DNA of 64,000 nt from Owenia fusiformis (taxonomy: Eukaryota > Annelida > Polychaeta > Sabellida > Oweniidae): positions 21,001,754 through 21,065,753 of the forward strand of contig CAIIXF020000011.1 in assembly GCA_903813345.2 (NCBI GenBank), read 5' to 3'. The notes beneath the pieces were generated by a model. That model had not been told where the DNA came from and made no database searches. It saw only the letters and a list, made by a program, of their open reading frames with translations. How positions within the stretch are numbered: the first letter of the stretch is position 1; each line of letters starts with the position of its first letter. The translations under genes were made by a program, and so were the position numbers. This document shows positions 52,221-62,507 of this stretch, in pieces.

Positions 52221-53252
52221 CAGTTATGCACGGTCGGTTTGGATACATGGAATATCCCTTGGGATATACAATACATCTTCCCTCGGTCCCTTCGGTCCCT
52301 CGGGAAGATACAGGGGCGTAGGAAGGTGTAAATTCAACACTACGCCAAAAATCCCGCCAAAAATATGAAACAATTGTGTCAATATTCTATATCAAAACGC
52401 CTATTTTATGCTCGTAAAATGTCATTTTATGAAAACAGAGATTTTAAGCTTGCAATGTTTTTCACAACCTAAATGTGAACGGAAATACTAAAGCGATGCA
52501 TTTGTATGGGTGATTGGTCATACGTATAGGTTGGCGTTTCGATTTTATATGCAAGCTTTAAATCCCTGATACCTTTTTAATGTGCTTTAAAATGTTCGAA
52601 TGATTTTCATCATTTAAAATCACCTTGGAAAGCCTGTCTTTTAAATCTCGACACAAATCATTCTCACTTTGCTAATGCAACCTATGCAGACAGAGCCTGT
52701 GGGAAATATTGGGTGCGGAGCAAATGAGCGGAGGGTGCGGAGCTAACGGTCATTTTTGAATTTAAATTTGGGATATTTCTGAAACTAAGCCGTTTTGGGA
52801 CTTCAAATTACCAAGATATGTGTATTTGACACCAAATATCAATACAATTGTCAAAATAGTAGCGCAATTCATTCTATAGCGACGCAGTGTGCCTTAAACC
52901 TTTCCAAGACCTATATATTTTGAAATTATCCTTTTAATACTGAGTCCCCAGCATTCATAAAAAATGGTGTTCAAGGTACACTATCTATACAAATTATTTT
53001 TGCATCTTGGAAGCCAGGCAGTATCTGTGTGATTTTATAAAAATTCGGAAATGTTTTTCAGATATGAGCCCCCTCTAAATATTGGGTGCGGAGGAGCTCC
53101 ATAAACGTACCATAAAGAACATAGGAAAATTTTTATTCTCACTTTTCAACACTACGCACTGGCGTTTTGGCGTACATTGTTCCTACGCAACTGAGATATA
53201 TTGTATATCCCTCGGGATATTCCCTGTATCCAAAACCTCCCAGTGCATAACC
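52221..53252. repeat. long hairpin repeat, copy H6, split by an insertion
   Basis: 52221-52310 and 53199-53252 together form one hairpin copy nearly identical to H1 in reverse orientation (AGTTATGCACGGTCGGTTTG at the left edge, CTCCCAGTGCATAACCC at the right). The break falls at GGGAAGATA, and the paralogue H1 shows the undisturbed sequence across that point. Confidence 0.88.
52306..53198. mobile_element. hAT-like non-autonomous element with 5-bp target duplication
   Basis: The 883-bp insertion at 52311-53193 starts CAGGGGCGTAGGAA and ends TTCCTACGCAACTG, inverted with two mismatches. The 5-bp direct repeat AGATA flanks it, and hairpin H1 (24381-24524) carries the same sequence without insertion and with a single AGATA, confirming the duplication. 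GGGTGCGGAG repeats occur near both interior edges. No coding frame seen. Confidence 0.9.
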
Positions 53253-54011
53253 CCTATATCTGCCCGCTGATGAAAATATAAGTTTTTACAAACCGGCTTT
53301 ATGTACCCGTAACACGTCCAAGTATGGGATAAAAGTTTTTACAAACCAGCTTTATGTACAGGGTGTTCAAAAAAAAAACGCAACCCAAAGAAATCGCTAT
53401 ATCTTGGAAAATACTGATCCAATTATGTTCATATTTTCAGGGAAGAAAGAAGAGACTTTGTATGTATAGCCCCTGTTGTTTGTTAGGTGTAAAACATGAT
53501 ATCTTGGACACTTGCTCAAAAGACATTTGTACTAGCAAAATACGAAAAACATGAATGGAAAATCACTATATCTTGGAAAATACTAATTCAATTATGTTCA
53601 TTTTTTCAGGAAAAGAAAGAAGAGACTGTGTATGTATAGCTCCTGTTGTCAGTAAGTTTTAAAACATGATGCCTTGGACACCAGCTCAAATGACAGTTGT
53701 ACTAGGAAAATATGAAAACGCAGTCAGAGGTGACTGCCACAGCAATAAAACCAAATAACTTTCTAACCATGGTGTTTTGGCACTTCAGATTTGGCACAAA
53801 TTATCCTCATTCAATGTTTGGTGAATTTGTGGAGTTTCATCAAAATTACTCCAGGGACTTTACAGTCATGGTCAAAATGGGTTCTTAAGTCTCCCTGAAC
53901 CAGGGCATTTGACTGCGATTTGAAAGCATTTCAATCATAACTGTAAAGTCCCTGAAGTGATTTTGATTTCACTCTACAGATTTACCATACAGTGAATGAA
54001 GATGATTTGTA

Positions 54012-55039
54012 CCAAACAGAGGCGTAGCTAACCCATTTTGCGAGTGTACGCCCGTATGATTTCCCGGTTTTATCAAAATTAACAAAACGATGGTTCCATA
54101 AAATAGGAAGATCCCGGGTGTTCAGAAGATAGGGGACACACTAAACAGATTAATTCAATGAAGGAAATATGTATTGTTTGATCATTTTGACATAGCTTTT
54201 TAAAGGGATTGAATTAACTTTATTAACAGATAATATTCGGGAAACAAAATAGACAGATTCTATAAAATCATGCAATCGGCGATCGAAGCCGTCTATAAAG
54301 GCGATTTTATTTTTTAGGCTACCTAAAACTGTATGTATGAGGCTCATTGTTTTAAGCTTTTGTGGTCATTCTCCATGAAATATTATTATTTTTCTGTGTT
54401 TGTTTTTATCTAGCTCACAAGATGATTAACAATAAAAGAACAGTTACACGACCGTTTCAACTCCATTTCGGATCTTAACAATCTGTACGTGATTCTATAG
54501 AATAAATTCTATCTTTCTGTTTTTTTTGCATTTGCGAACATGTCAATAACAGTATCAATGTTTATATCCTGTTCCCTATGGATATGTATTATGGCCAAGG
54601 AAGAAAGTCTTTCCTCGTTCATTGTGGAACGCAAGTATGGCTTAATGCGTTTCAAACTGCTAAAGCTTCGTTCAGCCACGCAAGTGGATACTGGCAATGT
54701 TAGCAGCTGGACCAAACACGTGTAGACACCGGGGTAAAGAGGCTGGGGGGTCTGTTGAATAGTGTCAATAAGAGTTGCTGGGATGTTCCCTTGAGCAACT
54801 TGTTGCCATTTATGGCTCCACCGTGTTACTTCATTTTGAAGCTCTTGTACATCTCCAGCCTCAAGGTCTGTTTCGAATTCGTCGAACAAGTTCCCAACGT
54901 TCAAATTTGGCAGATTGCCTGGAATCTTGGTAAAATATTTATTTTTCATCACAATTAATCAGGTAAATTTTATTTTTTCTTAAAATTTGAGAGTACGCCT
55001 GGGCGTACTTGGCGTACACGTAGCTACGCCACTGCCAAA
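54012..55039 (-). mobile_element. hAT-like element with transposase C-terminal fragment, 5-bp target duplication
   Basis: The 1018-bp insertion at 54017-55034 starts CAGAGGCGTAGCTA and ends TAGCTACGCCACTG, one mismatch. It is flanked by the direct repeat CCAAA (54012-54016 and 55035-55039). The opposite arm of the surrounding fold-back element carries the uninterrupted sequence, so the insertion and its 5-bp duplication are certain. The right sub-terminal region repeats GGCGTAC motifs. It carries one minus-strand transposase fragment. Confidence 0.92.
54509..54952 (-). pseudogene. hAT transposase C-terminal dimerisation domain fragment
   Basis: 147 residues with no internal stop. The C-terminal half reads PGVYTCLVQLLTLPVSTCVA, ERSFSSLKRIKPYLRSTMNE and ERLSSLAIIHIHREQDI, the hAT dimerisation signature (LxxPxSxxxxERxFSxLxxIKxxLRxxMxxERLxxLxxIxIHR). 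The N-terminal half (PNLNVGNLFDEFETDLEAGD) is less typical. The BED finger and catalytic domain of a full transposase (usually above 600 residues) are missing, so this is a remnant that cannot act alone. Confidence 0.9.
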
Positions 55040-55581
55040 TTTGAAGAGCCAAAACACTATGATAAGGAAGTTATTGAATTTTTTGCGATTGCAGTCACCC
55101 CTGACTACGTTTTTCGTATTTTCATAGTACAACTGTCTTTTGAGCAGGTGTCCAAGGCATCATGTTATACATCTAACCATTTACAGGAGCTGTACATACA
55201 CAGTCTCTTCTTTATTTCTTGAAAATATGAACATAATTGAACCAGTATTTTTCAAGATATAGCGATTTCTTCGGGTTGCATTTTTTTTGAACACCCTGTA
55301 CCTATAACACGTCCAAGTATGGGATTGACACATCCGCACTGGCGTTAACATATACATAGACATTAAAAAATCGATAAATCTATTTTGAGCTCTTAGTTTA
55401 AATTTCCCGCGTTTCCAATTTATTTGCGATTAGCATACTGTTGCGTCTGCGTTGCGTCTGCGTTTGCGTGAAGCGCGTAATACGACGCAAACCATGATTT
55501 GCACTTGCGAATAATGTTGATTCGCAAGCGCAACGCAAATCGCAACGCTAATTTAGCGCTGACCGGATAATGAGGGCTCTG

Positions 55582-56000
55582 GTCTTTTAAGTTATTAAAA
55601 ATTACATCTCATGAAAAATCACATGGTATTTGTGTTCTCAGAGGTTGTTTATTTAGAAAAAGTGGCCATTTTATATTGAAAACTCTTTCTCAAGCAGACG
55701 TTCTATAAAATTTGAGTCAAAGCCGATAGGTAGTATTTAAATTATTTAATCTTTAAAAAAATGATGGCCATTTTCAATTCGCATACCATATTAAAAATTT
55801 CTTCTTGAGCAGATGTCCTATCTTCTCATGGCAATGACTTCAGCATAAAAAGTTTGAACAAAATCTGCTAACTTGTATTTGAGTTATCAAAGATTACATC
55901 TTTTACAAAATAACCATGGCCATTTAGAATTGGGCAGACATATTCAAAATTCCTTCTCATATAAAAAGATCCTAAAACTTCTTATCCTATAAATCCTGAA
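55582..56000. repeat. about 130-bp tandem repeat, right block
   Basis: Three diverged copies with GTGGCCATTTTATATTGAAA, TTCTTGAGCAGATGTCCTAT and TTTGAGTTATCAAAGATTAC. Continuation of the array at 48400-48724 across the Harbinger-like insertion. Confidence 0.8.
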
Positions 56001-56793
56001 CCAAATCAAACGACCTATAAATAAAAAATAAATAAATTTAGCCTCCTTTAAGATTTTTGAATTAAAATATCCAATTAATATCTATAGCATTTATATGAGA
56101 GTATTCGTTACACCTGTAAATCACTTCTGGGACAATCTTACACTTGTGTATTGGGTCATATACTCACATTATGAATAATAATATATTTTACAATCCTTAT
56201 ATGAAATAGATGTCACTGTCAGCATGTAACTTACAGCCTGGAATAGTACATCTTATTTGTACTGTATAGAATTAGGACTAGAAAATACTCTACAATATAT
56301 TACTAAAAGGAAAGGGGAACAAAAAGCACTGCATGCATCCAAAGCTACTACGGTATATCAACCTAGAATGAATTACTGTTAGTTATAAATTGTAGCTTGT
56401 ACAAAGATTGATAAATACAGATAGTCCCCTAAGATACATTCCCAGAAGTTTCATCAATTTGTTGTGGTCTGAATTTATTTATTTATTTTATTTTATTTAT
56501 TCATGTAATATAATTATGATCAAGTACTAGTATTACATTTACACACTAGATACCCATAGGGGGTATATCAGTGCATTATCAAAATTTGAAAAACCATAAA
56601 GGTGTACAATTGAGTTGAGTTGAGCATGAAGACATACAATTTATAATAATACATGATATAAAATATGAAAATATTCAATTAATGCCTGCACGCTGATAAA
56701 TCAAAAGGTGAAATTATAAACATTATGGATACAACACAATGTGGAAAAATAACGTTACATTACATGCTTACAGCTTATAGCTCAATAACAATT
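56001..56793. other. non-coding, no gene seen
   Basis: AT-rich. A TTTATTTATTTTATTTTA run near 56480 is the only notable feature. Confidence 0.45.
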
Positions 56794-58044
56794 TACAGTA
56801 GAACCTGTATATCTGAACACCTGGCTAATCCGAACACCTTCCAATTTGAACACTTTTTTTCGGTCCCATTTTTTCCTCCCATTGACTCCCATGTTAAATA
56901 AACCTTGAAATCTGAACACCTCCTAATCTGAACAGTGAACAACCAAATATGAAAAAGTGACCTGTCTAATCTGAACATTTTTATCAGAAATCAAATGTCT
57001 GGACATTTCAATAATAGCCACATATTGAGTCAATGTTATAGTTGTTATTTATCTTTACATATACATGTATAATGTAATCAAAGAACCAATACTGTCCTAA
57101 TTAACTTATTTAGTCTCAGTGACATCCCTTATTTGTAGAAAACAACGGGATAATTTGAAAAGGTGTGAATACAGGAGTTAATTGGTTTATCCTATTAGAA
57201 AAGAATTGAATGTTTTATGTTTGGATTAAGAGAAAGGTGTGAATCAAGAAGATAATTGATTTAACATTATTGGAAATTACCTGGATGTTTTTGATTTGGA
57301 TTAAGAGAAAGGTGAGAATCTGGGAGATAATTGGTTTATCCTTATTGTAAATTAACTGGATGTTTTTGATTTGGATTATGAACAGGTCTTAGATGTTTTA
57401 TACCACATGGGTCTGTTATGATAGCTAAGATTCAATCAGTAAATGTTTTATAATCACAAAGACAACACAGACACAATTGCAGACAAGGTTTCACGAGAAA
57501 GAGAAAAAATTCAACTTCGTATCCTATCACTAAAATGCCTCCTAAAAAGGAGGATTATACATCATCTCGAATGATCACTCGTGAAAAATTCTTTTTAATT
57601 GAAGAGGATATCTACTCAAATATTGCTAATGCTAAAAGTGCCAAAAAATAAACAACAATGAAGGACTTTTTCAAGCAAAAGTAAAGCAGTGCTATATAAC
57701 CATAATATGGGATATGTCATTTGAGAAGCATAAGATTTCGTACGAGACTATCATATTGTCAGTGTATTACAAAGTTTTTGCCAAAATATAAGTTATTTTT
57801 ACTAAAATAATAAAATTGTTCAAAATGTAAATAAAAATAGCATATTGGCTATAGACCTATTGTAGAATAAACTCATCAACAATATGTATTGTTGTCTGAC
57901 TTAGTATTAAGTATTCAATATAGTGGACTGAACAATGAAACACCCCCCCCCCCGATCAACAATATCCTCGAAATTTGAACACCTTCCAATTTGAACGCTT
58001 CTGGCTGGTCCCATGGGTGTTCGGATTAGACAGGTTTTACTGTA
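56794..58044. mobile_element. pogo/Tigger-like element, 1.25 kb
   Basis: TA-CAGTAGAACCTGTATATC then TGAACACC on the left faces GGTGTTCGGATTAGACAGGT then TTTACTG-TA on the right, with further GAACACCTTCCAATTTGAAC copies inside both ends. The only coding remnant is the tail of a transposase at 57535-57684. Internal tandem segments near 57160-57380 repeat GGATTAAGAGAAAGGTG. MITEs with the same ends lie at 37516 and 38721. Confidence 0.85.
57535..57684 (+). pseudogene. pogo-type transposase C-terminal tail with a PIP-box-like motif
   Basis: The frame reads MPPKKEDYTSSRMITREKFF and continues to NAKSAKK, then an in-frame TAA (57649-57651), then TTMKDFFKQK and a final TAA. TTMKDFFK is the end of a PCNA-interacting (PIP) box, whose first residue is normally Gln; the TAA occupies that position and differs from CAA by one base. 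A C-terminal PIP box is known for pogo transposase. Everything upstream of the tail is lost. Confidence 0.6.
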
Positions 58045-58767
58045 CTAATGTTTTTTTATGATTATATTTAAAGGAGTGTAGAAAGGGTAGAGATTGAAGG
58101 GAAGTTGGCAATTTGTTCCATAAAATTGATCCGGAGTATTGAACTGATTTTTTGTTAAGTTTGATTTGAATCTACATGGAATAATACATGTATTTCGTAT
58201 TTGTCTTGTGAGACGAGAGTGTTTAAAATTAAAATACTGTTTGAATAAATGGCATGGAAAGTGCTGGCTCTTTAACATTGTTAAACATGAATTTTGCTTT
58301 TTCTAGCTTGTGAATATCAAATATGGTTAAAATATGAAGTTGCTCGAATAAAGGTAAACTTGCATGATATATATCTAAGTTTAAAGATAATTTAACGAAT
58401 TTCTTTTGAATTGCATTCATTTTTTCTAATAAGAATCTGTTGGCATTTCCCAATATAATATTGCATTATGAAATGTGAGAATATACATATAAGAGAGTAA
58501 AAGAAGCAAAGCTGTCAAACTTAATTTGTAACAAACTTTATAAAGTATACCTAATTTTTTGATATTTTTGAAATAATATAAGATATATGTTCATTCCAAT
58601 TGAGTTTATTGTCTATTATTACTCAAAGAAAATTTGTTTTTTCGACACGTTCAATGGTATTAACTGATATTGTGAATCATTGAGTTTAGCTTTTGATTTG
58701 GCAAAGATCATTTAGTTAGTTTTATCAATGTTGAGTGAAAGTTTATTGTTCTTGAACCAGTTATAGG
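58045..58767 (-). mobile_element. LINE reverse-transcriptase relic
   Basis: Minus-strand pieces in different frames give, in order, WFKNNKLSLNIDKTN then MIFAKSKAKL (58640-58760), LLEKMNAIQKKFVKLSLNL and PLFEQLHILTIFDIHKLEKA with KFMFNN (58229-58453), and FNFKHSRLTRQIRNTCIIPC with KSNLTKNQF (58045-58278). This order (WFxxNKLxLNxxKTxxMxF, then LQKKxVRIxxxxxxxxxxxPLFxxLxILxIxDIxxL, then R...R) is the C-terminal half of non-LTR reverse transcriptases of CR1/L2-like type. Frameshifts and stops make it dead. Confidence 0.8.
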
Positions 58768-59214
58768 TAGTGAGGTAGCACCGAAAAATGTACCCGCTTC
58801 TGAACAAATTGAAATTACTTGTTTCTTATGTATTTTTATGTGATACTTCAGAAAATTTTTGTCTGACGCGCCATATCCGGGGCGAAAGTTGTCAAAATTG
58901 GGTTTTTTACCCTAAAAAGGAAAATTACAGGGGGTACATTAACATCATTGAATAATTCATTCAGTTAGTCTTCAATCATCATAATGATTTTATTGAGAGT
59001 CGATGAGATCATTTTAAGGTAGTATGCAAACTTTCAATGGTCTGTCACTCGTGGTTGCCATGGAAACCACAATTTTTGCTGAGAAAATCCTTAATTTTGG
59101 TAAAACCTGTACCTGTACATAATATAGAATGTGGATTATTTTTCAAATCAACAGATATCAGAACATTTTAGCACTCTAAAAATCACCAGGGCTGTCCAAA
59201 CATTTGTTTAAAGA

Positions 59215-60245
59215 GAAAGAATATTGCAATTTATATGACTGGTAAGTGTCAAAGACCATACAATTACATAAGTGGTCAAAAGTGGGCGTCGCCCTCATAA
59301 TAGTAGTTGATTGCCATTCTCTATAAATACAGAGTTTTACTTGACTTTTGAGATACATTTATATTGAACATCTTTGGTTATACTTGATATCAAGCATTTT
59401 TACATCTAAGTGTTATAGTTATTGCATGGGGATACAGGGGGGAGGGGGAGGGGGGGGGGGTAGTAACAGAATTGGGATGGGGCAGAGCTTATCAGCCTTA
59501 AGTGTAAATCTCATCTACATGGTTCTAGATTTCATAGGGTACAGCTTCTGGGTCTTATTATATTCATCTCAATATATAAGATATAAGAATTTACATGGTT
59601 GGTAAGTGTCAAAGACCATAGAATAAAACATGTGATCAAAAGTGGGCGTCGCCCTAATCATAGTATATGGTTCATTCTCTATAAATACAGAGTTTAACTT
59701 GACTTTTGAAGTACATTTACTTAAAAACATCTTTGATTTATACTTAATGTCAAGCATTTCTGGTAAGTTATATATGTACATCTAATTGTAATAGTTATTG
59801 TCTGGGGGTGGAGGAGGGGGGGGGGAGAGTAACAGAATTGGAAAAGGCCGGGACAAAAAAGCTAAAATGTAAATCTTATTTATTTAGTTCTGGATTTCAA
59901 GGGGTGCATCTTCTGGGTCTTCTCCACTTCTGGGTCTTCTTCATCTCAATATATGGGATATTCCAATTTACATGATTGGTAAGTGTCAAAGACCATACAA
60001 TTACATAAGTGATCAAAAGTGGGTGTTGCTCTAACAATAGTAGATAATTCATTCTCTATGAATATGGAGTTTAACTTGACTTTAAGATTTATTTTTTAGA
60101 TTAAAACTTCTTTGATTACATTTAGTATTGTAATATTTATTCCCTGTGTGGGGGGGGGCAAGGGGGGTAGTAGCAGAAATGGGAGGGGGCAGAGCCAATG
60201 GCCAGTCAGTCTTAAGTATTAATATCATAGTCATTTTCATTCACC
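59215..60245. repeat. tandem units of about 375 bp in the left arm
   Basis: Three units starting near 59215, 59590 and 59965. Each has TTGGTAAGTGTCAAAGACCA, GATCAAAAGTGGGCGTCGCC, ATTCTCTATAAATACAGAGT, a variable G-run (at about 59440, 59815 and 60150), AGTAACAGAATTGGGA and CTTCTGGGTCTTCT. The third unit lacks its end. The poly-G tracts differ in length between units. Confidence 0.85.
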
Positions 60246-60249
60246 TCCC

Positions 60250-61420
60250 GATGTTAATATATTAACAATATCATGTGGGAGAATATACCACTACACTTGC
60301 AGGTTTGAGAGTCATTCAGTTGAGTGTATCTATATGGCGCTCCACCTTTGCCTTTTAAAAAGGTGCTATTGCTATTGCCCCTTCTGCATGGCACTTCATC
60401 TGTGAATGTGTGAAGTGCTAGGAAGGCTGCATATATGTCAGGGTCTATATTGGAGGAAATACCACTGACATCAGTCTTCATTTGTTTCCAACTCAAATAT
60501 CCAGCAGCACACTTTGCTGTATTTGCTTTTTGTTTTCATCATCATACAAGAACTAATTCCAATCTTTAGGGACTCATGTTTTTCTACCTTAAATAGGGCA
60601 AGGTGTCCCTCCCCTCTTTCAGGTTCCTTTATAGAATTTTTGATGTAATTATCACATACAAAAACGAATCAATCTGCAATTGTAGAATCTTGAAACAGTC
60701 TCCGCCAGATCCAGAAACAAAACTACCTCTCAAGTTGAATTATGGTTTGGGATAGTTGGGGTTTGTTTTCCTTATGACTTGTATACATTTAGAAGTTTTC
60801 TTTTTCTTGCCGGGTTCTATTACAAATTTTGGTCCTTTCCCTTTGGCACTTGTGGGTACATGTTCATGCATAGGGATGCGTTTCTCTGTTCTTGCAAGAT
60901 GTCCAGTCAGTGTTCCTAGAGCCTGAAGGCACAGGGCTCAATAGGAACTGCAGGAGACATTCTAGGCTAATTTTATGTTCTTAAACAAGATCGAAGCTGT
61001 TCAAAGATGTTTCATTCAGAATGTATTTGTATAAGCTTGTTCTGAGTACTTTTTTACTGTCACTGTCACTGTTGCTGCTGTAGTTTGCTGCTATAGTTTT
61101 CAATTTCATATGTTTTATTAGATCATGAAATCTTTTTTTCAACTCATCTCAGATGGTATCTCTTCATGCAATTTCCCCTTTTGACTAAAATTAGATGAGA
61201 TCTGCAGCGACATCATTTGGCACAGATTTTCCTTATGATACACCGTAGAGATGACCTTCATCCTCAATGGTAAATGGATCAAGGAAGTCTTTGATTGCGG
61301 TTTTTTTGTCATCTTTATGTCTTCTTCTATACTTGCTATTTGTGCCTTTCCAAGGTCATTATTGGTGTCACACTCATCTCATCTCTAGATAATTTTCCTA
61401 AGTTGGTCTAATGAATGACT
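60250..61420 (-). pseudogene. decayed coding fragments of an unassigned transposon protein
   Basis: Minus-strand pieces look coding but are broken by stops and frame changes. From the 5' side: TAIKDFLDPFTIEDEGHLYG then GKSVPNDVAADLI (about 61200-61330), SAKGKGPKFVIEPGKKKKTS (about 60780-60870), and AAGYLSWKQMKTDVSGISSN then IDPDIYAAFLALHTFTDEVP (60270-60530). The ALHTFT...GKG piece resembles the LHAFTGCD...GKGK motif of a widespread but poorly characterised family of invertebrate transposon-associated proteins, here without the Gly-Cys-Asp. The assignment is tentative and no enzyme activity is claimed. Confidence 0.4.
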
Positions 61421-61666
61421 GTCTGATTGTTGTAACCATCTCATCCATATAAAGCACTTATTTTCTGTATGGCCCATATTGCAAATCCTCGTAGTGAACC
61501 ACCAGATGGACTTGAATGGAAACTAAATGACTCCATATCTTTCCAGTGGGTATTGACTGATATTCTCATACAAGAGATTGGTGATATAGCAACACCAGGA
61601 GATGAATCAGAAAACCCCAGAAGATGTACCCTATGAAATCCAGAATTAAAAAGATGAGATTTATAC

Positions 61667-62507
61667 TTAAAGGCCCCATATAAAGTTTAAACCACTTTGG
61701 CTTATATTGTAGTCTTAACCAATGTTATCAAAGTGTGATATGTGAAACTTTTTTTTTTAAATTTCAAAAAGTGGTTTTTGATAGACTTTTTGTTCCAAAA
61801 TTTGTGAATTTATTTAAAACCAACTTTTAGAGGTCACTCATATCTTCTAATTAGCCACAATTCATACCAATGCATAGCATTCATCCTCCCATGTTTTTTG
61901 CCGAAGAAATTAAGAAAATCGGTTCATAAATAAGCGAGAAATGAACTTATCAGTGCAAGAAAATGGTTCTGAGAAAAATACATTTCAAAATTTTAGTTCT
62001 CATAGAAACCAATGGTACAATGATATCTAAAACATAATTTATTCTTCCTTTTAACCTGGTTAGACAATCAACATTGGTTTTTTATGAAAGTCTAAAATAT
62101 TTAGAAAAGATTGACATCGAAAAAAAAATTTCAATTTTTTTCAAAAAGTTTTTGGTACCTTAGTGACATCACTAATGTTTCAAAATATTTTTGATATGCT
62201 AAAACATTGAATTGGCCCATTAAATATGGCATTTTATTATTGAAATAGTGTGTCCTTTGTTCAACCTTTGCATTGGTGTTAAAAAGATAATCTTTTTTGA
62301 AATGCATTAAGAAATATTTGATGATTAAGAAATTTCAACTTTTTTTGAAAAATGGCGGGAAATTTGAATATTTGAGAAATGAAATGCTCACAACTTTTTT
62401 TTCAAAATATTTTTTTGTTCAAAAATCTCTAAAACCACTTTTTAAGTCCTGACAAATAATAAATGAATGATAAAGAAATATTTTCAAACTTTAGACGGGG
62501 ACTTTAA
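61667..62507. mobile_element. TTAA-targeting MITE inside the long-arm element
   Basis: The 833-bp body at 61671-62503 starts AGGCCCCATATAAAGTTTAA and ends TTAGACGGGGACT, an imperfect inverted repeat of about 18 bp. It is flanked by TTAA on both sides (61667-61670 and 62504-62507). A sister unit at about 62851-62870 reads TTATACTTAAGGCTGATTAC without insertion, confirming the target. The TTAA duplication fits piggyBac or Kolobok mobilisation. No coding frame. Confidence 0.85.

Larger units (their letters stand above)
53357..55300. mobile_element. fold-back element with TACAGGGTGTTC ends, interrupted by a hAT fragment
   Basis: TA-CAGGGTGTTCAAAA on the left faces TTTTGAACACCCTG-TA on the right. 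The two arms are inverted copies over several hundred bp (CTATATCTTGGAAAATACTG, AAGAAGAGACTTTGTATG, GTTTTGGCACTTCAGATTTG with right-arm partners). The left arm has an internal duplication of about 185 bp. The target is one unit of a short tandem duplication (TTTATGTACCCGTAACACG at about 53300), whose intact copy confirms the TA duplication. No coding capacity of its own. Confidence 0.88.
48725..55581. mobile_element. Harbinger-like element, 6.9 kb with later insertions
   Basis: The terminal inverted repeat is CAGAGGCCTCATTATCCGGT on the left, and the right end (ACCGGATAATGAGGGCTCTG) is its inverse with one mismatch. Both sub-terminal regions (48740-48970 and 55420-55560) are dense in CGCAAATCGCAA-type iterons, likely transposase-binding sites. 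The left half carries a HARBI1-type transposase relic. The rest has been filled by other repeats: hairpin copies H2-H6, a 0.9-kb hAT-like element, and a fold-back element with a hAT fragment inside. The flanking 130-bp tandem repeat lets the empty site be inferred; the expected 3-bp target duplication is not clear. Confidence 0.8.

Noticed and set aside
56821-58020. Minus-strand frames inside the pogo-like element
   Set aside because: They translate the inverted ends and have no transposase motif. Only the C-terminal tail on the plus strand is recognisable.
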